Positions 1 to 7,235 of a DNA stretch of 33,646 nucleotides are shown piece by piece. Position 1 is the first letter of the stretch. Every line of letters starts with the position of its first letter. The DNA comes from Oscillospiraceae bacterium (lineage in GTDB: Bacteria; Bacillota; Clostridia; Oscillospirales; Oscillospiraceae), in the NCBI GenBank assembly GCA_017502285.1, contig JAFVVH010000029.1, positions 1 through 33,646 of the forward strand. Reading direction: 5' to 3'. The position numbers and the translations under genes were made by a program. The notes beneath the pieces are model-generated. The model searched no databases. It saw only the letters and a program-made list of their open reading frames with translations, and was not told the DNA's origin.

Positions 1-1469
1 AAGAAATGGACATGGTCAACAAGGCCTTCATCGAGATCATGATCGAGGGCGATGCCAATGGCCGTGGCTTCCAGTACCCCATCCCCACCTACTCCATCAC
101 CAGCAACTTCGACTGGTCCGAGACCGAGAACAACAAGCTGCTGTTCGAGATGACCGCCAAGTACGGCACCCCCTACTTCTCCAACTACATCAACTCCGAT
201 ATGGAGCCTTCCGACGTCCGCTCTATGTGCTGCCGTCTGCGTCTGGACCTTCGTGAGCTGCGGAAGAAGTCCGGCGGCTTCTTCGGCTCCGGTGAGTCCA
301 CCGGTTCCGTGGGTGTGGTCACCATCAACCTGCCCCGCATTGCCTTCCTGGCCAGCGACGAGGGCGACTTCTACAAGCGTCTGGACAAGCTGATGGACAT
401 TGCCGCCCGCTCCCTGAAGACCAAGCGCACCGTCATCACCAAGCTGCTGGAAAATGGCCTGTATCCCTACACCAAGCGCTATCTGGGCACCTTCGCCAAC
501 CACTTCTCCACCATCGGCCTGATCGGCATGAACGAGGTGGGCCTGAATGCCAAGTGGCTGCGTGCCGACCTGACCAACGAGAAGGTGCAGCAGTTCGCCA
601 AGGACGTGCTCAACCACATGCGCGAGCGTCTGAGCGACTATCAGGAGGCTTACGGCGACCTGTACAATCTGGAAGCTACCCCTGCCGAGTCCACCACCTA
701 CCGCTTCGCCAAGCACGACAAGAAGCACTATCCTGACATCATCACCGCCAACGAGAATGGCACCCCCTACTACACCAACTCCTCTCACCTGCCCGTGGGC
801 TATACCGAGGATATTTTCTCCGCCCTGGACGTGCAGGACGAGCTGCAGACCCTGTATACCTCCGGCACCGTGTTCCACGCCTTCCTGGGCGAGAAGCTGC
901 CCGACTGGAAGGCCGCTGCCAACCTGGTGCGCAAGATCGCCGAGAACTACAAGCTGCCCTACTACACCATGTCTCCCACCTACTCCGTGTGCGCCGAGCA
1001 TGGCTATCTGGTGGGCGAGCAGCACACCTGCCCCCACTGCGGCAAGGAGGCCGAGGTTTACAGCCGTATCACCGGCTACTACCGCCCCGTCAAGAACTGG
1101 AACGACGGCAAGAGCCAGGAGTTCCAGGACCGCAAGGTATATGACATCGGCAATTCCAAGCTGACCAAGGAAGCCCCCACCGCTGCGGCTCCCGCTGCTG
1201 CCGAGGCTCCCTGCTGTGAGGCCCCTGCCGCCCCCGCGCAGGGCAAGGCCATCCTGTTCTCCCGGGTCACCTGCCCCAACTGCAAGGTGGCCGAGGCCCA
1301 GCTGACCAAGGCCGGTGTCCCCTTCGAAAAGCTCATCGCCGATGAGAATGTGGAGCTGTGCAAGCAGTACGGCATCAAGGGCGCTCCCACTCTGGTCATC
1401 ACCGACGGCACCAACTTCAACACCTACTACAGCGTGCCCGAGATCAAGAAGTATCTGGCTTCTCTGTAA
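1..1469 (+). CDS. nrdD: Anaerobic ribonucleoside-triphosphate reductase (class III), 3' part, with fused C-terminal redoxin domain
   Basis: This is the C-terminal part of the oxygen-sensitive glycyl-radical enzyme that reduces ribonucleotides to deoxyribonucleotides. The frame is open to the left edge, so roughly the first 200-300 residues are missing. Counting from the first Met at position 6, the active-site loop SMCCRLRLD holds Cys75/76, one of which should be the thiyl-radical cysteine. A metal-site region has Cys329 and CPHC (342-345), and the glycyl-radical motif RITGYYRP gives Gly357. After an Ala/Pro-rich linker (about 392-415, with an extra CC pair) comes a glutaredoxin/NrdH-like domain with the redox motif CPNC (423-426) and a GAPT cis-Pro motif. 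Class III enzymes without this domain use formate or a separate redoxin; the fusion suggests the enzyme carries its own dithiol reductant. The flavoprotein gene directly downstream is a plausible electron donor. The activase NrdG is not in the window. Confidence 0.95.
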   Translation, partial: EMDMVNKAFIEIMIEGDANGRGFQYPIPTYSITSNFDWSETENNKLLFEMTAKYGTPYFSNYINSDMEPSDVRSMCCRLRLDLRELRKKSGGFFGSGESTGSVGVVTINLPRIAFLASDEGDFYKRLDKLMDIAARSLKTKRTVITKLLENGLYPYTKRYLGTFANHFSTIGLIGMNEVGLNAKWLRADLTNEKVQQFAKDVLNHMRERLSDYQEAYGDLYNLEATPAESTTYRFAKHDKKHYPDIITANENGTPYYTNSSHLPVGYTEDIFSALDVQDELQTLYTSGTVFHAFLGEKLPDWKAAANLVRKIAENYKLPYYTMSPTYSVCAEHGYLVGEQHTCPHCGKEAEVYSRITGYYRPVKNWNDGKSQEFQDRKVYDIGNSKLTKEAPTAAAPAAAEAPCCEAPAAPAQGKAILFSRVTCPNCKVAEAQLTKAGVPFEKLIADENVELCKQYGIKGAPTLVITDGTNFNTYYSVPEIKKYLASL

Positions 1470-1482
1470 CCCAAACCAAATG

Positions 1483-1511
1483 AAAGGCCGGGCGAAATGC
1501 CCGGCCTTTTT
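1483..1511 (+). terminator. Intrinsic terminator after nrdD
   Basis: An 11-bp perfect stem (AAGGCCGGGC and its complement) with a GAAAT loop is followed by a run of T. It lies 13 bases after the nrdD stop and about 35 bases before the next start codon. No promoter is visible in the short gap, so partial read-through into the flavoprotein gene is likely. Confidence 0.85.
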
Positions 1512-1547
1512 CCCCTTAGAAAGATAGATCGTTGGGAGGAACTCACT

Positions 1548-2462
1548 ATGCATGACATTATCATTGTGGGCGGCGGCCCCGCCGGACTCACCGCCGCCGT
1601 CTATGCCCTGCGGGCAGGCAAGACCGCGCTGGTCATCGAGAAGGCCGGCTTTGGAGGTCAGATCGCCTTCTCCCCCAAGGTGGAAAACATCCCCGGCACC
1701 ATTCTCATCTCCGGCGCGGAATTTGCCGACAAGCTGGCCGAGCAGGCAATCAATCTGGGCGCGGAGATGGAGATGGAGTGCGTCACCGGGGTGGAAAAGA
1801 CCGAAACCGGCTTTACCGTCACCACCGAGGAAGGCTCCTCTTATAAGGGCAAGGCCGTTATTCTTGCCAATGGCGTCAAGCACCGCATGCTGGGCCTGCC
1901 CGGCGAGGATGAGCTGGTGGGCAAGGGCCTGTCCTTCTGCGCCGTGTGCGACGGTGCCTTCTATACCGGACAGGAGACCGCCATGATCGGCGGCGGCAAC
2001 TCCGCCCTGCAGGAGGCTCTGCTTTTGAGCGAGGTGTGTACCAAGGTCACCGTGGTACAGAACCTGCCCACCTTCACCGGCGAGCAGAAGCTGGCCGACG
2101 CGCTTATGGCAAAGGACAACGTGGAGGTCCTGTTCAGCACCGTGGTATCCGAGTACAAGACTGAAAACGGCCAGCTCACCGGGCTGAAGCTCCACAACGA
2201 TGCCACCGGCGCGGACAGTGAGATCACCGTGGACGGAGCTTTCCTTGCCGTAGGCCTTCAGCCGGAGAACGAGGCTTTTGCCCATCTGGTGGGTCTGAAC
2301 GAGTACGGCTATTACGACGTCAACGAGTTCTGCGCCACCAAAACTCCCGGCCTGTACGTGGCCGGTGACTGCCGCAGTAAGTTCATCCGTCAGGTGACCA
2401 CCGCCGCCGGCGACGGCGCCATCGCCGCCATGGGCGCCTGCCGCTGGCTGGACGCACAGTAA
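1548..2462 (+). CDS. Thioredoxin-reductase-like flavoprotein, probably not NADPH-dependent
   Basis: A 304-residue flavoprotein of the low-molecular-weight thioredoxin reductase family. It has the FAD motif GGGPAGLTAAVYALRAGK at residues 7-24, the redox pair CAVC (Cys131, Cys134) and the C-terminal FAD motif YVAGDCR. The start is the ATG behind GGGAGG, not an upstream in-frame codon inside the terminator. In the NADPH domain the usual GGGDSA reads GGGNSALQEA, and the HRRxxxR motif that binds the NADPH 2'-phosphate is absent: after VTVV comes QNLPTFTGE. Known clostridial relatives (ferredoxin-dependent flavin thioredoxin reductases, and the NADPH-independent deeply rooted group) lost the same residues. 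I infer that the electron source is ferredoxin or another non-pyridine donor. Its position next to nrdD suggests it reduces the NrdD redoxin domain or a thioredoxin. Confidence 0.85.
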   Translation: MHDIIIVGGGPAGLTAAVYALRAGKTALVIEKAGFGGQIAFSPKVENIPGTILISGAEFADKLAEQAINLGAEMEMECVTGVEKTETGFTVTTEEGSSYKGKAVILANGVKHRMLGLPGEDELVGKGLSFCAVCDGAFYTGQETAMIGGGNSALQEALLLSEVCTKVTVVQNLPTFTGEQKLADALMAKDNVEVLFSTVVSEYKTENGQLTGLKLHNDATGADSEITVDGAFLAVGLQPENEAFAHLVGLNEYGYYDVNEFCATKTPGLYVAGDCRSKFIRQVTTAAGDGAIAAMGACRWLDAQ

Positions 2463-2470
2463 ATCCATTC

Positions 2471-2504
2471 AAACACCGTGTCGAAAATGGCACGGTGTTT
2501 TTTT
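2471..2504 (+). terminator. Intrinsic terminator after the flavoprotein gene
   Basis: The arms AAACACCGTG and CACGGTGTTT form a 10-bp stem followed by seven or more T, eight bases after the stop codon. Confidence 0.9.
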
Positions 2505-2526
2505 GCACTATTTTTAGAACATCCGT

Positions 2527-2555
2527 TTGACTTTTCCGAAAAGGTATGATATACT
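2527..2555 (+). promoter_or_regulatory. lexA promoter
   Basis: A -35 TTGACT and a -10 TATACT are separated by exactly 17 bp, upstream of lexA. The start point would fall around 2562, inside the palindromic operator. Confidence 0.8.
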
Positions 2556-2561
2556 CCAATC

Positions 2562-2573
2562 AAACATATGTTT
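2562..2573 (+). promoter_or_regulatory. Probable LexA operator (SOS box)
   Basis: The perfect palindrome AAACATATGTTT sits just after the -10 box of the lexA promoter, at the predicted start point. It is one base per arm away from the Gram-positive SOS core GAAC-N4-GTTC, with the common ATAT centre. Binding here would block transcription, giving classic LexA autorepression. Confidence 0.75.
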
Positions 2574-2599
2574 TTATGTGCTGAGAAAGGGGTCGTCAC

Positions 2600-3208
2600 A
2601 TGAAAAAGCTCACCGCCAGACAACAGCAAATTTACGATTACATCCTGTCCTTCACCGCCGAAAAGGGGTATCCCCCCTCGGTGCGTGAAATCGGCGACGC
2701 GCTGGATCTGAAGTCTCCCTCCACCGTTCATTTTCACCTGAAAGGTCTGGAGGAGGCCGGCATGATCAACAAGGCAGAGGGCAAGACCCGTGCCATCTCC
2801 GTCCCCGGCCGGGCCGTGGCAGAGGAGTTGGACGGCCGTGCCAATCAAGTCCCCGTCATCGGCAGTGTGGCCGCCGGTTCCCCCATTCTGGCACAGGAAT
2901 GTATCGAGGACTACCTGACCTTTGACACCGAGGGTCTGGAGGGCGAGCACTTTGCCCTGCGGGTGCGGGGCGAGTCCATGCTCAATGCCGGTATCCTGCC
3001 CGACGATCTGGTGGTGGTCCATCGCCAGCAGGATGCCCGCAACGGCGAGATCGTGGTGGCCCTGTTCGAGGACGAGGCCACCGTCAAGACCCTCAGCCGC
3101 CAGAACGGCCATACCTGGCTCCTGCCCGAAAACCCGGACTATGAGCCTATCGACGGCACCTATGCCCAGATCATCGGCAAGGTGGTGGCCGTGGTGCGCC
3201 GCTATTGA
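2600..3208 (+). CDS. lexA: SOS repressor LexA
   Basis: A 202-residue repressor of the DNA damage response. Residues 1-66 are the winged helix-turn-helix DNA-binding domain (starting LTARQQQIYDYI, with a recognition region around KSPSTVHFHLKGLEE). The rest is the S24 self-cleaving domain: the cleavage bond is Ala92-Gly93 in VAAGSP, the nucleophile is Ser126 in GESML, and the general base is Lys163 in ATVKTL. All key residues are present, so it should be fully functional. The ATG lies behind GAAAGGGG. It is monocistronic: its own promoter with a palindromic operator lies upstream and a terminator follows. The length is typical of the family. Confidence 0.97.
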   Translation: MKKLTARQQQIYDYILSFTAEKGYPPSVREIGDALDLKSPSTVHFHLKGLEEAGMINKAEGKTRAISVPGRAVAEELDGRANQVPVIGSVAAGSPILAQECIEDYLTFDTEGLEGEHFALRVRGESMLNAGILPDDLVVVHRQQDARNGEIVVALFEDEATVKTLSRQNGHTWLLPENPDYEPIDGTYAQIIGKVVAVVRRY

Positions 3209-3262
3209 CCATAAAACGCACCCTGCTCCGCTCTTTTCCCTTGCCCCGAACGATTAAGCACC

Positions 3263-3292
3263 AAAAACAGTCGTCTTTGACGGCTGTTTTTT
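3263..3292 (+). terminator. Intrinsic terminator after lexA
   Basis: AAAAACAGTCG and CGGCTGTTTTTT form a 10-bp stem (one G-T pair) with a seven-base loop and a T run. Confidence 0.85.
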
Positions 3293-3305
3293 GTCTGTTC
3301 CGGCA

Positions 3306-3334
3306 TTGACACTTCACCTCCGCTTTCGTATAAT
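3306..3334 (+). promoter_or_regulatory. serC-serA promoter, full consensus
   Basis: TTGACA and TATAAT are separated by 17 bp, a perfect housekeeping sigma-A promoter 66 bp before serC. No riboswitch or T-box is visible in the short leader. Confidence 0.9.
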
Positions 3335-3399
3335 GAAGTAACCTCACTATGGTGGGGGATTTTATCCTATTAACCATGTCTTGAAAGGGGATCCATCTC

Positions 3400-4485
3400 A
3401 TGAGCAACGAACGTGTCTACAACTTTTCTGCCGGCCCCTCCATGCTCCCGCTGTCTGTACTTCAGCGCGCGGGCGCTGAGATCACCAACTACGGCGGCTC
3501 AGGCATGTCAGTAATGGAGATGAGTCACCGATCTAAGGCTTTTCAGGCCATCTTCGATGACACACAGGAAAAGTTCCGCCGCCTGATGGGTGTGCCCGAG
3601 GGCTATAAGGTCCTGTTCCTGCAGACCGGCGCCAGCGGCCAGTTCGCCATGATTCCCATGAATCTGATGAGTTTGACCGGCAAGGCGGACTATGCCATCA
3701 CCGGCAACTTCTCCCAAATTGCCGCCAAGGAAGCCACCAAATACGGTCAGGTAAACATTGCCGCCGACACTTCTGACTGCAACCACACCCGTATCCCCAC
3801 CCAGTCCGAGCTGAAGCTGGACGCGGATGCCTCCTACTTCTATTACTGTGCCAACAACACCATCTTCGGCACCGAGTGGCAGTACGTACCCGAAACAGGC
3901 AAGGTCCCTCTGGTGTGCGATATGTCCTCCGACATCATGTCCCGCCCCGTGGACGTATCCAAATACGGCATTATCTATGCCGGTGCCCAGAAGAACATGG
4001 CTCCCGCCGGTCTGACCGTGGTCATCATTCGGGAGGATCTGGCCGGTCACGAACTGCCCTACACCCCCATCATGATGAACTACAAGACCATGATCGACAA
4101 AGACTCCATGTATAACACCCCTCCCTGCTGGTGCATCTACATGCTGGGCCTGATGATGGACTGGGTGGAGGAACAGGGCGGTGTCGCCGGCATCGAAACG
4201 GCCAAAAAGGCCAAAGCCGCCATGCTCTATGACACGCTTGACAACTCCAAGCTGTTCACCTGTCCCGCCCTGCCCGGGTCCCGCTCCGATATGAACGTGG
4301 CCTTCCGTACCGGCAATACCGAGCTGGACGCCAAGTTCGTCTCTGAGGCCACCGCCGCCGGCTTTGTCAACCTGAAAGGGCACCGCCTTGTGGGCGGCAT
4401 GCGTGCCTCCATCTACAATGCCGTTCCCACCGAGGGTGTGGAAAAGCTGTGTGACTTCATCCGTGCATTTGACAAGAATAACTGA
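3400..4485 (+). CDS. serC: Phosphoserine aminotransferase
   Basis: This 361-residue PLP enzyme converts 3-phosphohydroxypyruvate and glutamate to phosphoserine, the second step of serine synthesis. It begins with the family signature VYNFSAGPSMLP. Further landmarks are MEMSHRSKAF, the phosphate-region FLQTGASGQFAMIPMNL, the PLP-Asp region CDMSSDIMSRP and the PLP-binding Lys in YAGAQKNMAPAGLT. The C-terminal VGGMRASIYNAVP is also typical. The ATG follows AAGGGG. The stop lies 14 bases before serA, and both share the strong promoter upstream, so the first two enzymes of the serine pathway are made together. serB is not in the window. Confidence 0.96.
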   Translation: MSNERVYNFSAGPSMLPLSVLQRAGAEITNYGGSGMSVMEMSHRSKAFQAIFDDTQEKFRRLMGVPEGYKVLFLQTGASGQFAMIPMNLMSLTGKADYAITGNFSQIAAKEATKYGQVNIAADTSDCNHTRIPTQSELKLDADASYFYYCANNTIFGTEWQYVPETGKVPLVCDMSSDIMSRPVDVSKYGIIYAGAQKNMAPAGLTVVIIREDLAGHELPYTPIMMNYKTMIDKDSMYNTPPCWCIYMLGLMMDWVEEQGGVAGIETAKKAKAAMLYDTLDNSKLFTCPALPGSRSDMNVAFRTGNTELDAKFVSEATAAGFVNLKGHRLVGGMRASIYNAVPTEGVEKLCDFIRAFDKNN

Positions 4486-4499
4486 ACGAGGTAATTGTT

Positions 4500-5672
4500 A
4501 TGTACCGCATTAAAACTTTGAACAAAATTTCCTCCGCCGGCCTGCATCATCTGGATAAGAGCCGCTTTCAGGTAGGCAATGATGTGGAAAACGAGGATGG
4601 CATTCTGGTGCGTTCCGCCCAGATGCACGACTACGAGTTCCCCGATGCTCTGCGCGCCATCGCCCGCGCCGGTGCCGGCACCAACAACATCCCCATTGAC
4701 CGCTGCTCCGAAGCAGGCATCGTGGTGTTCAACACTCCCGGTGCCAACGCCAACGCGGTAAAGGAACTGGTGCTGGCTGCCCTGCTCATCTCCTCCCGGG
4801 ACGTGCTGGGCGGAGCGGAGTGGGTGCAGGAGCAGATCCACACCCCCAACGTAGACCTTGCCGCCGCCGTGGAAAAAAACAAGTCTGCTTTCACCGGCCC
4901 CGAGCTGCGCCACAAGGTGCTGGGCGTCATCGGTCTGGGCGCCATCGGCGCTTTGGTGGCCAACGATGCCCTGAAGCTGGGCATGGACGTGTACGGCTAT
5001 GACCCCTACCTGTCTGTGGAGGCCGCTCTGCGCCTTGACCGCCACGTACACGTGATCAAGGACATGAACGAGCTGCTGCGGGTGTGCGATTACATCACCA
5101 TCCACGTACCCTATCTGCCTTCCACCAAGGATTTGATCAACGAGGAGGCCATCTCCAAGATGAAGGGCAATGTGCGTGTGCTCAATCTGGCCCGGGGCGA
5201 GCTGGTGTGTGACGACGACATGATTGCCGCGCTGGAGTCCGGCCGGGTTGCCAAGTACATCACCGACTTCCCCAACGAGAAGATCGCTGCGGTGAAGAAT
5301 GTCATCGCCCTGCCCCATCTGGGTGCCTCCACCCCCGAGAGCGAGGAAAACTGCGCCGTCATGGCCGTGCGCGAGCTGGAGGACTATCTGGTCAACGGCA
5401 ACATCCGCAACAGCGTCAACCTGCCCGATCTGGCACAGGAGTGGAGCGGTCTCTCCCGTCTGTGCCTCATCCACAAGAACGTGCCTGCCATGCTGACCAA
5501 CATCATGACCACCCTGTCCGACGACGGCATTAACGTGGAAAATATGACCAACAAGTCCAAGAAGGACTATGCCTATACCATGGTGGATGTAAACACCCGC
5601 ATCACCGACGAGGTGGCCAACGAGCTGCGCGCCATCCCCGGTGTCATCCGCGTGCGTGTGCTGAATCACTAA
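4500..5672 (+). CDS. serA: D-3-phosphoglycerate dehydrogenase
   Basis: A 390-residue NAD-dependent enzyme that oxidises 3-phosphoglycerate to 3-phosphohydroxypyruvate, the entry step of serine synthesis. It has the Rossmann motif GVIGLGAIGALVAND (about 142-156), the substrate/catalytic Arg in LNLARGELV and the catalytic His in LPHLGASTPESEENCA. The C-terminal 75 residues are an ACT domain (NVPAMLTNIMTTLSDDGINV), the usual site of serine feedback inhibition. It lacks the long intervening domain of the 520-residue type. The start ATG is 14 bases after the serC stop with a weak GAACGAGG ribosome site, consistent with coupled translation. Confidence 0.95.
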   Translation: MYRIKTLNKISSAGLHHLDKSRFQVGNDVENEDGILVRSAQMHDYEFPDALRAIARAGAGTNNIPIDRCSEAGIVVFNTPGANANAVKELVLAALLISSRDVLGGAEWVQEQIHTPNVDLAAAVEKNKSAFTGPELRHKVLGVIGLGAIGALVANDALKLGMDVYGYDPYLSVEAALRLDRHVHVIKDMNELLRVCDYITIHVPYLPSTKDLINEEAISKMKGNVRVLNLARGELVCDDDMIAALESGRVAKYITDFPNEKIAAVKNVIALPHLGASTPESEENCAVMAVRELEDYLVNGNIRNSVNLPDLAQEWSGLSRLCLIHKNVPAMLTNIMTTLSDDGINVENMTNKSKKDYAYTMVDVNTRITDEVANELRAIPGVIRVRVLNH

Positions 5673-5680
5673 CCAAAACC

Positions 5681-5715
5681 AAAAGATCTCTCTGCCGTGG
5701 CAGAGAGATCTTTTT
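5681..5715. terminator. Bidirectional terminator between serA and the ferritin-like gene
   Basis: AAAAGATCTCTCTG and CAGAGAGATCTTTT form a 14-bp perfect stem around a six-base loop, with T runs in both directions. It serves serA on the plus strand and the convergent gene on the minus strand. Confidence 0.92.
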
Positions 5716-5721
5716 ATGTCC

Positions 5722-6381
5722 TTACATCTGTTCCAGCAGATTGCGAATCATGCGGGCATGGGCCATTTCCTCCTGCCCAAGTTCCTGAAACAGCTGACGA
5801 AGACAGGGATCGCCCGTCTCCTGCGCCGCCCCTTGATAGGCCGACGCTCCCCTCTGCTCCTGAATGAACTGCTCACGCAACCCGGTCATCAGGTCCATGG
5901 GCGGTCTGCTTCCGTTCAGATTGGGAGAACGGTACTGCTCACCGGTGATCAGGAAGTAGGCTGCGGCCAGCCGCTTGGCATGTCTGCGCTCATCGGCGGC
6001 CATGGTGCTCAGCATCCGGGTGGCACTGCCTCCGGCTCTGCGGGCCAGCGCCTGATAGGTACGAAAATCCTCTGTTTCCCCATCTATCATCTCCCGCAGC
6101 AGGGGCGCGTACATGGTCGAGCCCTGCCCCAGGCAAGACACGTCCTGCTCCGGCCGCAGTTCCTCCCGCCGGGGCACCGCCAGCCCGGTCTGCTCCATGC
6201 TCTGCATCTGCTGTTGCTCATGCATCCCGTTTCTGGCCTGTTCGTCGGCGGGCGGATCGGTCTGGATCGGCTCCCGGCTGCCATCGGGCATCACCCTGCG
6301 CCACACCCGCTCAAAAACCTCCCGGTCACAGCCGCACATCTCCTCGTCCGGCATGGCGGGACACATCATCGTATCTTCCAT
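5722..6381 (-). CDS. Ferritin-like (rubrerythrin-fold) di-iron protein
   Basis: A 219-residue protein. The C-terminal two-thirds is a four-helix ferritin-like domain with all di-iron ligands in order: Glu in DGETEDFRTYQ, ExxH in DERRHAKRL, Glu in IQEQRGASAYQ and ExxH in QEEMAHARMI. The N-terminal 80 residues are Cys- and Met-bearing, acidic and probably disordered (start MEDTMMCPAMPDEEMCGC). No rubredoxin domain is present, so it is not a complete rubrerythrin. The family typically handles iron, peroxide or oxygen in anaerobes; the true substrate is not readable here. The ATG is preceded by AAAAGGAGGAG. It is a single-gene unit, divergent from the thioesterase gene. Confidence 0.85.
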   Translation of the reverse strand: MEDTMMCPAMPDEEMCGCDREVFERVWRRVMPDGSREPIQTDPPADEQARNGMHEQQQMQSMEQTGLAVPRREELRPEQDVSCLGQGSTMYAPLLREMIDGETEDFRTYQALARRAGGSATRMLSTMAADERRHAKRLAAAYFLITGEQYRSPNLNGSRPPMDLMTGLREQFIQEQRGASAYQGAAQETGDPCLRQLFQELGQEEMAHARMIRNLLEQM

Positions 6382-6429
6382 GAAGTTTACTCCTCCTTTT
6401 CCTCATGTGCTCTATCCTATGCCCGCCTC

Positions 6430-6458
6430 TTGTCTTTTGGCCCAAAACGTGGTAACTT
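6430..6458 (+). promoter_or_regulatory. Possible promoter of the thioesterase gene
   Basis: TTGTCT and TAACTT are spaced 17 bp, 33 bp before the start codon. The -10 matches consensus only at its key TA and final T, so the call is tentative. Confidence 0.45.
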
Positions 6459-6490
6459 ATAGAGACAAACCGCAAAACGGAGGCCTTCTT

Positions 6491-6895
6491 ATGTCCTTTC
6501 CCGATATCCCCTCTCACGTGAACCGTCCCGGCCAGTTCTCCTTTGAAAACGGTATCCGGGTCACTCTGGCCCGTCCCGGCTATGCCGAGGGCGAGCTGGA
6601 AGTGCGCCCCACCAGTTCCAATCCCCATGGCACGGTGCACGGCGGCTGCCTGTATACTCTGGCGGACACCGTGGCCGGCACCGCCGCCTGTGCCCACGGT
6701 GCCTCCTGCGTCACCATCAGCGGCAACATGGAGTTCCTGCGCCCTGCCGACGGCCCCACCATCCGCTGCGTTGCCACCCCCAAAAAGCAGGGCAATACCC
6801 TGTCTGTCATGCAGGTGGTGCTGACCAATGCGCAGGGCAAAGAGGTAGCTACGGGCACCTTTACTTTCTTCATGTTGTCCATGAAAAAAGACTAA
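6491..6895 (+). CDS. PaaI-family hotdog thioesterase
   Basis: A 134-residue single-domain hotdog-fold protein that should hydrolyse acyl-CoA thioesters; the acyl group cannot be told from sequence. The signature NPHGTVHGGCLYTLADTVAG (residues 39-58) holds the HGG motif and the Asp on the central helix, followed by the usual strand VTISGNMEFLRPA. The ATG at 6491 is chosen because CGGAGG lies at the right distance; the longer in-frame extension upstream runs back through the divergent ferritin-like gene and has no support. The neighbours give no pathway clue. Confidence 0.88.
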   Translation: MSFPDIPSHVNRPGQFSFENGIRVTLARPGYAEGELEVRPTSSNPHGTVHGGCLYTLADTVAGTAACAHGASCVTISGNMEFLRPADGPTIRCVATPKKQGNTLSVMQVVLTNAQGKEVATGTFTFFMLSMKKD

Positions 6896-6920
6896 AACGG
6901 CCTTTTTTTGGCATTTTATC

Positions 6921-6949
6921 TTGACATTCCTGCAAGATGGTGGTAGGAT
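6921..6949 (+). promoter_or_regulatory. Promoter of the lysine riboswitch and transporter unit
   Basis: TTGACA and TAGGAT are 17 bp apart and end about 21 bp before the riboswitch P1 helix begins. Confidence 0.8.
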
Positions 6950-6969
6950 ACTTGCAATCAAATACTGTT

Positions 6970-7130
6970 TGATAGAGGTGCGGACACCATGCGTACCCCG
7001 GAACAAGGCCAGGCAGCCGTCCCGGGAGAGAGGGGTCTCCGCCGAAGACGAGCCGACTTGCCTGAGTCCGCCGGTCTGGGCCGTGGGAGAACATCCCCCG
7101 GACTGTCACGAATTTCGTGGAGCGCTGTCG
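6970..7130 (+). ncRNA. Lysine riboswitch (L-box) aptamer
   Basis: This fills most of the 340-base gap before the transporter gene. Conserved L-box blocks are present in order: GATAGAGGTGCGG at 6971, GAGAGGGGTCTCCGCCGAAG in the middle, a purine-rich hairpin region ending GGACTGTCAC, and the closing GTGGAGCGCTGTC at 7117-7129. P1 pairs GATAG (6971-6975) with CTGTC (7125-7129). The layout matches the well-known Bacillus lysC leader. It precedes an NhaC-type transporter, so lysine should turn transport off. Confidence 0.92.
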
Positions 7131-7160
7131 TTTTCCCCTTTGGGGATATTGTATGTCTAT

Positions 7161-7186
7161 GGGCGCTCTGCGGGAGCGCCCTTTTT
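7161..7186 (+). terminator. Riboswitch expression-platform terminator
   Basis: GGGCGCTC and GAGCGCCC make an 8-bp stem with a TGCGG loop and a T tract. GAGCGC at 7120-7125, in the 3' side of aptamer P1, can pair with GCGCTC at 7163-7168. P1 formation (lysine bound) and antitermination are therefore mutually exclusive. Confidence 0.88.
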
Positions 7187-7235
7187 GTTTGTAACCCCCG
7201 CGCAAGCGCGCGATAATTAATTGGAGGGAAAAGAA

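Noticed and set aside
6382..6429. Sporulation sigma promoter (CATAGGATA) for the ferritin-like gene
   Set aside because: A sigma-K-like -10 can be read on the minus strand, but no matching -35 element lies at the expected distance.
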